Below, piece by piece: positions 1 to 9,651 of a stretch of DNA of 28,513 nucleotides. Position 1 is the first letter of the stretch. The number at the start of each line of letters is the position of its first letter. Under the pieces are notes generated by a model. The model was not told the DNA's origin. It did not search any database and was given only the letters and a program-made list of their open reading frames with translations. Made by a program: the position numbers and the translations under genes. The DNA is from Astrothelium macrocarpum (taxonomy: Eukaryota > Ascomycota > Dothideomycetes > Trypetheliales > Trypetheliaceae), in assembly GCA_021030915.1 (NCBI GenBank), contig JAGEMR010000221.1, positions 1 through 28,513 on the forward strand, given 5' to 3'.

Positions 1-33
1 GATAAAAGAAAAGTTCGTACGGTTGGGTGCGGG

Positions 34-66
34 TGGTCCGCTCGCTATGATGGTCCGCTCGCTATG
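34..66. repeat. 17-bp tandem duplication
   Basis: The unit TGGTCCGCTCGCTATGA occurs at 34-50 and again at 51-66, where the last base differs (C instead of A). It is the only GC-balanced sequence before the AT-rich block. It may be the edge of a larger repeat that lies outside the window. Confidence 0.8.
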
Positions 67-69
67 CAG

Positions 70-885
70 ATACGTTATAATACATATAAATTATAAAAAA
101 AAAAATGATTGAATGAAATTCAAATATCAATTGAAAAATGGATACTGATTAAAACAAATTGGAATTCTTTTCATATAAAATCTTTTTATTATATGAATTA
201 TTTTTTCATATATGAAATAAAAATTTTAATATTTATTAAAATGTGTTTTATTATCATCAGATTTAAAATTGAAAATAAAATATAAAATTTTGACTATTTA
301 ATTAATTGAAAAAAAAAATTTTATATAATCATCAAATTAATTAATATTTTATAAAAAATCTTTTATTTTTATTGAAATATTTTTTTATATATCAAATATT
401 CAAATTCATTCATTTCGTATATATTTTTCATAATTTTGTGATAAAAATTCAAAAATTAAAAAACAGAAATTTGTTTTATATGAAATATATGAAAATTAAT
501 ATAAATTTTATACTGAATTTTAAAATGATTTTAAAAATTAATTATGATAATTATTTTATATAAATAATTCTCAAATATGTAATAAAGAATTATTCTATTA
601 TTTTCTTTTTTAAATTCGTCTTTTTATGATTTGCGAATATATTGATGAATAATAAAAATTTATTTTCGATCCTTTTTTCGTATATTCATAATTTCAGAAA
701 AAAGAATGACAAAAAAAATTTCAGAATTGGATATCATTTTACAAAAATCTTATATAAAAATAAAATGAAAAAGTTTTTTTTAATATAAAAACTAATTCAG
801 ATAATCGAATAAAAGTCGGAATAACATTGAATAATTTATCCAATCCAATTCTAATTCATTAGTTATGAATTATTCAAATAATTAA
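70..885. other. AT-rich, gene-free block (probable RIP-degraded repeat)
   Basis: By eye about four fifths of the bases are A or T, with long runs of A, T and TA-rich words. No credible coding sequence is present; the only open frame (372-563) encodes Phe/Ile/Lys/Asn-rich low-complexity sequence. The composition changes abruptly to ordinary fungal coding composition near 885, inside the 3' part of the phosphatase relic. In Pezizomycotina such blocks usually come from repeats mutated by RIP, but no transposon protein can be recognised here. A fragment of mitochondrial-type DNA is a less likely alternative. Confidence 0.7.
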
Positions 886-2499
886 TAATACCCGCTTATC
901 ATTCCGATGTCTGCTACTTCATCTTTGGCCAAAACATCATAGAAACGAGAATTAAAGCTGGGGCCTTCCGTAGGTTCTCTTCGATGGCCGCCAGTGACTA
1001 CAAGGTCGCTGCCAGCATATTCAGGAAGAGGTACATGCATGAAAGCCAGCGATAAATGAAGAGACTGATTGTAGTCGTTCCGTTCCTTGCGCACCTTTCG
1101 TAGCGCCTGAGAAGTGCTTGTGAACCAGTCGATTTGGCTTTGCTTGATCCAATTGTAATCTGGACTCCGCACCTTACTCGGGATTTCTCCGTGAGTGTCT
1201 AGGAAATATAAGGTTGACAGTGGCAGCTTCGACGAATCGGAAGAAAAGACTTGGAGGTAATAATTGCCTACGCCATCTACCTGCGGCAAGCCTGGCTGGC
1301 AAAGGCTAAAAGGCAAATCTTGAAGAAGTGACATCTGTGTCATACCTGAGTTCTGACAGTGAGCGACAAATTGGGAGTTATTGGATCAAAAATAGAAAAC
1401 AAAATTTTGATGATGCAGCGTACCGAGAAGCCGTCTCCTTCCATAGTCCTTGGCTTGCTTTGCTAGGGATTGTACAAAATTCTTATGAGTAGTAGCCCTC
1501 CTGCATCCATCGCGAGACTATGACAGATCCGAAATGAAAGAACTGCTGATTTTTCATATCCATAATGAAACAACATTACGTACGCGAGAATGTGAGCGGG
1601 CCCTCATCGTCATGATTTCCAAAGATGACTGCATATGGGATTGAACGCTGGATCAATGGGGCAATCAGTTTGAAAATGGCAGTTTCGGTATCCGAGACTT
1701 GGCCATCTAGTTGATCTCCAGTGAGAATCACAAGATCAGGCTTTTCGAAGTCTAGGATGTTCCCAAGAAACTCTATGGTCAGTGGGTCTGCTCCGCTTTC
1801 AGGTAATGATCGCCCACGGGCATCAATGGCATCTCTGCATGTACCAACTCCAGTTACGGTATGAGCATCAGGTACCTGGACAATCTTGAACTTGCCGTCC
1901 TTCTTGGCCTTTAGCACCGGTGCAGGACTGTCTGGTCTCGGCGTTGACCTTCCCTGCCGCAAGCTTAGTCTTGGGGCCGGCACGTCAGGCGGAGTGTTCA
2001 GGAGAAGCGGTGTTTGCAGAAGAGTCCATTGAGGTCTAGGTTCAACAGCATCCACGCCATATAAAACATTTACACCTGTAACAGCGTGATGATTTTCGCC
2101 AGTGTAGTTGCTTCGTCGCAACTAGATGCCGCAGGGTCGACTCTCCCATTGATTACCCGAGCCATCGCTGGGAGGCAGAACGCCGACTCTGATATCCGTC
2201 ACTACTAGCTTGCTTGTAGTAAGCTCTGTCTCTTTCTCCTGCTTGATGTGCAGTCACGCACTCTGCAGGGCGGTATGTAGGTAAAGGTCCTTCTCTACGC
2301 GGTACCATCTTAGTGGGTCGAGTGTGCAGGTTGACAAAGGACCGGTGGGGATGCAGAAGCTTATAGTCAGATCTGTAATTATTGTGTGCGTATTTTCACA
2401 ACACATAGTGGAAGAAGTAGGCGAGATCGTAAAAGTGGGCTTCCTAAGCAACGCAAACAGAGAAACGGCAACAGCTGGGACAAAATCTAGCACATGCAT
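882..2499 (-). pseudogene. DCR2: DCR2-like calcineurin-type metallophosphatase, decayed and 3'-truncated
   Basis: On the minus strand one reading frame runs from an ATG at 2499 to 1584. It then passes through an intron (1346-1583, GTACGT...CTCAG, 238 bp) that restores the sequence FSRMTQMSLLQ, and continues to 882. Metallophosphatase motifs are visible: DAH (about 1861-1869), GDQLDG (about 1702-1719) and GNHD (about 1609-1620), followed by DGVGNYY and a YFLDTHGE segment. The N-terminal part (TDLTIS...LDPLRWYRVEKDLYLH) also fits the Dcr2 family. Two in-frame stops interrupt it: TGA at 2254-2256 (QSA*LHIKQ) and TAG at 2122-2124 (CGI*LRRS). Both fall where the family, as I recall it, has Trp, so both would be G-to-A changes. 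The C-terminus ends at ISGYY just where the AT-rich block begins, so the GHDH metal-binding motif is missing. Intact relatives are roughly 550-600 residues. In yeast the family acts on signalling and the unfolded protein response; this copy is very probably non-functional. Confidence 0.85.
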
Positions 2500-3438
2500 C
2501 TATCAATGCAAGGTGGCGTTGTGAGACAATCAAAAAATCCGAGCGCGCAGGAAAATCGTGAACAACGCGACTTTGAATTGAAGAGCATGAGGTTTTGATT
2601 GCCGGAGAATCATTTCATCTGTTGTACGATGCTACCAAATGATGAAATTAGAATGTCGTACCCGAATTAATTCCGCTCGTCTTACGTAAGCAGTTCTCAC
2701 CCGTATCTCTGCTGCTTCGGCTTTTTGATTTTTTAATAGAGCACTTTTGAAGCCTCTATTTTGGAAATTTTGCTGGTTGATTAGCTTAGTAATATTTTGT
2801 CAAATGCTCATTAAAAGAGTATTATCCTGCATTCGATGAATGCTGAAGATGTTCACGATTGTGATGGATGAAACCCTGGTCGTACGAGGCAAGGGCTTGA
2901 AGTGCCTCCAGAGATGCGAACATTGACATACATTATTGAGAGTTTGGCGCTCAAGAGAGCAAAACATCCTTCGGAATATCTGAGAACAATGGCATTGCTC
3001 TGCTTGATCGATTCAGATGCGGAAGCTTTCGCTGCAAGTCAGCGTCTCCGGCCCGCTGCTGAAGACCAGTACAGGTAGGTAAAACAACTCCGTCTCAATC
3101 CGCGTAAGGTAAGAATACAAAGTCCAGGGCGTGAAGTCAGAGGAGCCCTAAGCTCGATGTGCGTTCAGACCTGGCGGCGCGTGATTCAGCAAGTCGAGCG
3201 AGAGCGAGTTCTTCACAAGCAGCCTTCCATTCCACATTGAGCCTAGCGCAGCAGGTAGTGAGTGAAATTGACGCTTTACCGCTTTTGGAAGATCACGTTA
3301 CCTATAATGATTAGATAATCACTGGATAATGTTGGATCCGCCCTGCTGCCTTACTCGGCGCCTTCATGATTACTACTGTTAATAAGACCTCTGGGGCTGA
3401 CAAGGCTCCGACACATTGATCCTCTATCGCTCTCGCAA
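2500..3438. other. Intergenic stretch, no clear gene
   Basis: This lies between the divergently oriented phosphatase relic and the HET relic. Apart from one short open frame described separately (2914-3078) I see no coding signal. It could hold the promoter remnants of both neighbours, but no specific element is recognisable. Confidence 0.5.
2914..3078 (+). other. Unassigned 54-residue open frame, possible exon remnant
   Basis: From ATG at 2914 the frame reads MRTLTYIIESLALKRAKHPS... and ends ...AAEDQYR followed by TAG at 3076-3078. The composition looks protein-like (mixed helical residues, few rare codons). The last codons overlap a donor-like GTAGGT at 3075, so it could be an exon whose downstream partner is lost. 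I do not recognise the family. It may also be chance. Confidence 0.2.
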
Positions 3439-5806
3439 ATGTCAAATTTTCAAAATGTCAAATCCCGCATGGTTAAAAATGGGTGGTGCCCACATCAGGC
3501 AGATCGATGGTCAAGACTTCTAAGGTTGGAGTATCTCGAATACTTTGCCCAGATCGACCGCTCAGCTGTTTCTCGTAGCTCTCGCGATGAATTTAGCAAG
3601 GCAGAAAAGTGTATGGCGAATCATGTAGACACAGATAAATACGTTGTCAAGCATGTGGAGGAGGACTGTAGTTGTCATACAATTGGGGTACCTTCCGAGA
3701 AATTAGCCGACATCATTGCTTCCGGAGGAGTGCCATTGATTTCCATTGAAGCTGATGAAGACGAGGAAAAGTTGAAGCTGCACGTTACTAGCCGTACATT
3801 CAGTAGCCAATACGTGGCTATCTCACACGTCTGGTCTGATGGCATGGGCAATCTGCACGACAATGCTTTGCCAATGTGCCAGTTGCGGCGTCTTCGTCAA
3901 TATCTAGGCCGGCTCCGTCCGTTCAGGCTAAAAGAACCGTACTATCCCTTTGTTCTTTCCCCAAAAAAGTGTACTTTTTGGATGGATACATTTTGCATTC
4001 CAGTCGGGCCAGAGTTCTCAAATCAGAGGTTACAAGCAATTAATGGAATGGCATCGATTTATGCGGCTGCAATGCAAGTTCTTGTATTAGATGCGGAACT
4101 TCAAAAGAATAAATCCGACGGAATCTTTGCAAACGATTTGCTCGCACTCATTCTTGGTAGTAATTGGATGTCTCGCAGCTGGACTTTCCAGGAGGGCGCC
4201 TTGGGCGCAAATTGCGTGTTCCAATTTGCTGATGCGACTATTGATCCCATCCACAGATGGTGTGAATCTGGACCAGCACACGGTTACGAAGGAAAGGTGA
4301 AATTTCCAGCTGAGCATACATCCGATCATGCTATGTATAGTGCTCTATACATTCTAATCTGGGAGGAGTTGCGCCAGGATTGGAAAAGCAACATGACTCC
4401 AGACGAGATAGAATTCGTTGAACCGTATCGTTTCAAATCTTTGTTGAAAAAGATGACTCGAAGGATATCCTGGCTTCAGTCTGTCGGGTCTTTCCAACGA
4501 TGGTTGCAAAGACCGTCGAAGCCAGCGCGAACCCAGGATCAAGGGGAGCGATATAAACGAAATACGTCCGAACAGGGATGAGTTTTACAACTCGTGCAAA
4601 CCTGGAATGAGCTTGGGTATCGGACAACTTCAATGCCCGAGGACATTCATATCATTGTCGCAAATTTACTCGACTTCCAGGCAGGCAATGTGATGAGTCG
4701 GACGAGCAAAACCGAGAGGATGCAAGCAATGCTCCTGAGCTTCGAATCTTTGCCCTTTTCATTGTTCTATAACACGGGTCCAAAATGTAAGGAATATCCA
4801 GACAGGTGGCTTCCTGTTGAACCTAGCAGAAGCCTTATCTTTCTCTATCCCCTCATGAGGCGGAATGCTGATGGCTTCTTGTTGTTGCGTACAAACGGTC
4901 CGGAGCTAGACCCCACGATTTTCCTTATAGATGGCGTCGTCTCCGATGAGGAACCTTTTTATATCAGGGAATCGGTCGAAGGCGAGGATGTCATCATACA
5001 TCCGCTTAGAGAGGAAGACTTGTCTGTGCAGCCACAAACTAGATTTTCATGCGTCGTGATGGAAGAAGATCCGTCCGCTTCTTCTGGAAAGAAGATAAGG
5101 GGTGCAATATTCTCGGTCACCAGCATCAAATCAAGCCCTGATACCATTAAGGAGCTCTGTGCGGTCTATCGTTGGCCTCTCGTGTCACAGACAGCATCAT
5201 CAGCAGACATCAATACAACATCTGCAGGCGAACATGGCGAAATTTCACAGACGCACGTTGCAAAGCGAGTACTTCCGTCCACCAGATTCATCGTTGAATA
5301 TAGCGAGTACCCGTCATCCCCACGTTGTCAGAGTGTGAAAGCTGACTTCAGCAGTGGCTTCATCCAACTTCATCCCTCTCCCAAGACGATTCTTTTTCTC
5401 TAACCCCATTAGTGAAGCTCTCTGGGCGTTTGGCCCTGCAGCTTGGATCACCTACGTGGGCGCGTTGTGCTTAATAGCGTTCGGCGTGCTCAAATCTCGA
5501 CATCCGCGTTCATGGCCGACCGATGTCAGGGCGTTATTCGTCACCTCACTTATCCTATTGACTTGTGGATTTCTGATCTCTGCGGTACTGTTTTTGGCAG
5601 TGATTTTGTTCTCTCGTAGGGCATGGTTGCGGTCTTTTGACCAAGCAGGGACGAGTCGTAGTTTTCGACTCATGTGCTTGCTTCTCAATTTCGTCAATTC
5701 AGATGGACTTGAAGTACTGCGTTCGCTTGTAGCACATTGTAGCGATTTTTTAACTAAGAAGAGACGAGCCGCGGTGTCCAGTTCATGGCACTATTTCTCG
5801 AAGTAG
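3439..5806 (+). pseudogene. HET-domain protein with C-terminal membrane segment, frame broken
   Basis: From ATG at 3439 the frame encodes a heterokaryon-incompatibility domain: YVAISHVWSDGMGN, then TFWMDTFCIPVG, then SWMSRSWTFQEGAL. HET domains trigger recognition-linked cell death between incompatible fungal strains. The frame stops at TGA 4579-4581, yet the same frame resumes at once with QTWNELGYRTTSMPEDIHII and runs to 5403, matching the usual middle part of such proteins. Around 4540-4590 a shifted frame reads NRDEFYNS, which suggests two compensating indels or a missed intron. A second shift lies between 5339 and 5403, after which another frame encodes two hydrophobic segments (ALWAFGPAAWITYVGALCLI and a second within about 5530-5620) ending at 5806. 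I tested several GT/AG pairs by hand and none restored one continuous frame. Most likely it is a pseudogene; sequencing errors or unusual introns are the alternatives. Confidence 0.7.
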
Positions 5807-6479
5807 ACGAGAAGGTTCCGTAGCTGCTAGTGTGGGAAGATTCCTCGGGGTTAAAGTTTGGGTATTGATCCTCATTGCATAGAGTGCGTTCTGGTATACT
5901 CTAGATCTACTCGGCTTGCACAATCAAGCGCTCAAGTCGCGCGCTGGACTGGATTTATTGAGAGCTTGCGTGGCAGTCTGTACTATTAATCCGATGAGCC
6001 GGCTCAAGAAACTTGACTGATAGGATGTGAACTTCAGTCCATCAGTCTTTGCCAGGAAGAATGTTCATAAAGCGTTGAATAGATTCGAAATGATATGTTC
6101 GCTGGATGATTGCAAGTGCGGCACGCCTTACCATAGAACCACTCGGAACAGAGATGAAATACTCTCGTGAAGACAAGATGCACACAAATACATGACAAGA
6201 CAGTCATGTGCCTTTGGAAATGCGCTCCGGTTGGTACCTTCATGAGGCTTGTGAAAATTTAGCTCCTTTCACATGATTCCACCGGCTCCCCTGCTCCTCT
6301 CCGAATGTTGCCTCACGGACGGCGCTTTGTTCCTCGCCGCCCTTGACCAGGCTCACCTACCCAGAAGATTGCCCAGATCTCGGTAGGGCAGAAAAGATTT
6401 GACGAGATACGCAGGGACGGGAGACTTGCCGGCCCGCCGAGGACAGAGATCATTCGTCGGCTTGTCTCTCTCCACAACC
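5807..6479. other. Intergenic stretch
   Basis: Non-coding sequence between the HET relic and the fumarate reductase leader. I see no gene, RNA or repeat in it. Its right end probably contains the fumarate reductase promoter. Confidence 0.5.
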
Positions 6480-6653
6480 GAGGCTGAATCGAGCCGGTAG
6501 TTGGACTAGACTTGCTTCAACATCTACTAGACTTTCCATCCATCTCCACCTAACCTTCATTCCCTTGCAATTGTTCAATCTCTACGCTTTTCCCTTCAAT
6601 CTTCTCCTTGATTTCATCTCTCCTTTTCTCTAGACTCTCTCATCTCATCCATC
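6480..6653 (+). promoter_or_regulatory. Pyrimidine-rich 5' leader of the fumarate reductase gene
   Basis: The 130-odd bases before the ATG are strongly C/T-rich (for example TCTCTCATCTCATCCATC next to the start). Such CT tracts are common near transcription starts and in 5' leaders of well-expressed genes of filamentous fungi. No clear TATA box is seen. Confidence 0.45.
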
Positions 6654-8787
6654 ATGCCCGCGAGGGTCATTGTTGTTGGCGCTGGCCGTGAGTTGCCCCA
6701 CTACCGCAGCCCTCTGTCACATGCGCTTTGGCTAACAATATTTGAATAGTTTCTGGCTTGAGTGCGGCTCATTCGATCTACTTGGGTGGCGGTAATGTCT
6801 TGCTTCTTGACAAGAACAGTATGCCTCGACCCTTCCTGCACACCCGCAACAACCGCTGACCCAATACAAAGACTTTATGGGAGGAAACTCTACAAAGGCA
6901 ACATCAGGAATCAACGGTGCTCTTACTCGGACACAAGTCGACACCAAAATCGCAGATAGCGTGAAACAGTTCTACGATGACACACTCAAGTCAGCTAGAG
7001 ACAAGGCCCGGCCAGATCTGATCAAGGTCCTTACATACAAATCCGCTGCTGCAGTTGAATGGCTCCAGGATGTCTTCAATCTCGATCTTACTCTCGTTTC
7101 GCGGCTTGGGTGAGAAGCTTTAGCATCATTTCATATGTCTCATTTGCTAATGCCATCACAGCGGTCACTCTCAACCCCGAACACATCGTGGTCACGATGC
7201 CAAATTCCCCGGGATGGCCATCACTTACGCCCTCATGCAACGCTTCGAAGAGCTAGCCGATGCCGAGCCTGAGCGAGTACAACTCATCAAAAAAGCAAAG
7301 GTCAACAAAATAAATCGTGATGGAAACACAATCCTTGGTGTCACATATGACTACAATGGCGAGGAACATGTTGCAGACGGACCTGTGGTTTTGGCTACCG
7401 GTGGCTATGCTGCTGATTTCGGAGACACTTCTCTTCTCAAGAAATGGCGACCTGACACCTTTGACCTCGCTACTACCAATGGTGCACACGCCACTGGTGA
7501 CGGTCACAAGATGTTGATGTCGATCGGTGCCAACGATATCGACATGGACAAGGTTCAAGTGCATCCAACCGGTCTTGTCGACCCCAAGGACCCCGGCTCG
7601 AAGTGGAAGTTCTTGTGCGCTGAAGGTGAGACAAAAACATTGTTTAAATGCGTATTATTCAATACTAATTTTCCATAGCTGTCCGTGGAGAAGGAGCCCT
7701 CCTCCTCAACGGCAAAGGCCAACGTTTCGCCGACGAGCTCGGCCACCGAGACTACGTCTCCGGCAAGATGTGGGAGCAAAAAGAAGCCAACCAATGGCCC
7801 ATCCGCCTGATCCTCAACTCCAAAGGCTCCAACATCCTCGACTTCCACACCCGGCACTACTCCGGCCGCGGCCTCATGCGCAAGATGACCGGCGCCGAAC
7901 TCGCCAAAGACATCGGCATCTCGCAGTCCGATCTCCAGCGCACCTTCCAAGACTACAATGACATCGCCGACGGCAAGAAGCCCGACCCGTTCGGCAAGAA
8001 ATACTTCCACAACGGCCCCTTCTCCACCGACGACACCTTCCACGTCGCGCTGATGGAGCCCGTGCTGCACTTCACCATGGGCGGCATCGAGATCAACGAC
8101 CGCGCCGAGTGCCTGAACGCCTCGCACGAGCCCTTCGCGGGGCTGTTCGTGTGCGGTGAGCTCGCGGGCGGCGTGCACGGCGCCAACCGGCTCGGCGGCT
8201 CGTCGCTGCTGGGCTGCGTCGTGTACGGGCGCGTCGCGGGCGAGTCCGCGTCCAAATATCTGTTCCAGCAGGTGCTGAATGCCGGCGCGAGTCCCGCCGC
8301 CCGGCGCCTCGGCCAGATCGCGCTGCACATCGACCCTGCGACCCCCGGCCGCGTCACGGTGGATTGGTCTGGTGGTACGAGCGGGCAGGCGGGCGCGGGG
8401 ACGAGTGCGCAGGCGCAGCAGGCGCAGGCGTCGGCCGGGCCGGTGATGCCGACGCAGGGGAAGAGTGGGGATGCGAAGGATCCGGGGAAGGTGAGCCAGC
8501 CGAATAGTTTGGAGGAGTTCAAGGTGCCGGAGAAGGAGTTTAGTCTGGAGGAGGTGGCGAAGCATAATACGAAGGAGGATCTGTGGATTGCGGTGAAGGG
8601 GGTGGTGATGGATGTGACGAACTGGGTGGATGAGCATCCGGGGGGGCCGCAGGCGCTGTTTACGCATATGGGCAAGGATGCGAGTGAGGAGTTTGAGATG
8701 CTGCATGATGATGAGGTTATTCCAAAGTATGCGGCGAGTATTGTCATTGGGAGGGTGAAGGGGCAGGAGGTGCGGTTAGAGTATTAG
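6654..8787 (+). CDS. osm1: Soluble fumarate reductase with C-terminal cytochrome b5 domain
   Basis: Five exons (6654-6687, 6750-6818, 6872-7109, 7162-7625, 7679-8787) give 637 residues; all four introns are 52-62 bp, GT-AG. The product should reduce fumarate to succinate with a bound flavin, which reoxidises reduced cofactors when oxygen is limiting. The FAD-binding start is GAGLSG (residues 9-14), followed by GGNSTKATSGIN (38-49). Residues corresponding to the flavocytochrome c3 active site are present: His248 (VHPTG), Arg292 (GHRDY), His399 (LHFTMGG) and Arg439 (GANRLGG). A low-complexity linker rich in Ala, Gly and Gln leads to cytochrome b5 (about 555-637) with heme ligands His588 (HPGG) and probably His611. 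There is no targeting peptide, so it is probably cytosolic. The FRD-b5 arrangement is known from fungi. The fifth exon is much more GC-rich than exons 3 and 4. The symbol follows the yeast relative. Confidence 0.95.
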
Positions 8788-9185
8788 ATGAAAGAGGAAG
8801 AAGTGGGTGTGATGGGGATGGGGATTTGCTCAGAAGATGAATTGTACATTTTGCATGCTAGGTAGTTTTGTCTGAATCACCTTTGCATTTTAAGTTCAAT
8901 ATAGTGTTTCCGTCTTGCTATTAACCCGCCAAGATTGCTGGAAAGCAGCGGTGTCTATCTGGCTGCTTTGTTTACGATATACTTATCTGATTGCGTAGGC
9001 TTGTTCCTGTAACGTTAATGCTACAATAGCTCCGAACAGATCAACGAATGTGCTTTCAGTGTGTTGCTTGTAGATCGAGCGAAGCCACTTGGTAGTCATG
9101 ACTCTTGTCAACACCATATCGCACGTGCAATTTGATTTGAATGGCCACTAAGCCAGCGGAGCTCGAGGGCGAAGCTATGACTTTG
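8788..9185. other. Convergent intergenic region
   Basis: This is the 3' flank of the fumarate reductase gene, running toward the minus-strand relic that ends at 9186. It presumably contains the polyadenylation region of the former; an AT-rich TTCAATATAGTG sits near 8895. No gene is visible. Confidence 0.5.
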
Positions 9186-9651
9186 CTATTCCGACTCCAG
9201 CCACCACTCAGGCTTCGACAGACTCAACCCAACCTTGACGTCGCCCACAATCTTTTCCCAGTTTGCTTCCCAACCGACTTCGATTCCAGTGAGCGACAAT
9301 CTGTCACGACCGAAATCAGGGAGAAGAATATGATCGCCCTCTAGGAAGGGATTATATATAAATTCTAGCTGCCGGAGCGGTCTTGCATATCGCACTCGAA
9401 AGCGCTGCAGTTGGGTTTGGGTATAAGCCCATTCCCGTAGGTCGAATTGGGTGAGATGAGGTATATGAAGCCTGCCGAAAAATGCTTCGAAGCTTAGTTA
9501 GCCGAGGTCGACTTGTAGAGTGCCGTCTTGAACGAGACATTTGGCGTCAAGCGTCAAGTGGGTGAGCGAGGGTGCGGCTAGTTCTACAAGCGATGGAAGG
9601 GAAGTCCTGAGCAATGCTGCAACGATTTCAGGGAACCGTCGGAGCCATACT
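9186..9651 (-). pseudogene. C-terminal relic of an LRR/F-box-like protein
   Basis: One minus-strand frame reads SLPSLVELAAPSLTHLTLDA, then LQVDLG, a TAA stop at 9495-9497, and then LSFEAFFGRLHIPHLTQFDL and on to SLSKPEWWLESE with a natural stop at 9186. The Leu-spaced pattern and the tail resemble the C-terminal halves of fungal F-box/LRR-type proteins, but I cannot name the family with confidence. The stop fits a CAA-to-TAA change (CpA to TpA, as RIP makes). The 5' part is absent: the frame runs into the 3' end of the neighbouring HET gene, which is intact in another frame. The left boundary of homology (about 9651) is inferred. Confidence 0.45.

Noticed and set aside
372..563. 63-codon open frame in the AT-rich block
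   Set aside because: Low-complexity Phe/Ile/Lys/Asn sequence expected from AT-rich DNA; no family feature.
7555..8706. 383-codon minus-strand open frame
   Set aside because: It is the antisense shadow of the GC-rich fifth exon of the fumarate reductase; it is Arg/His/Leu-rich without motifs.
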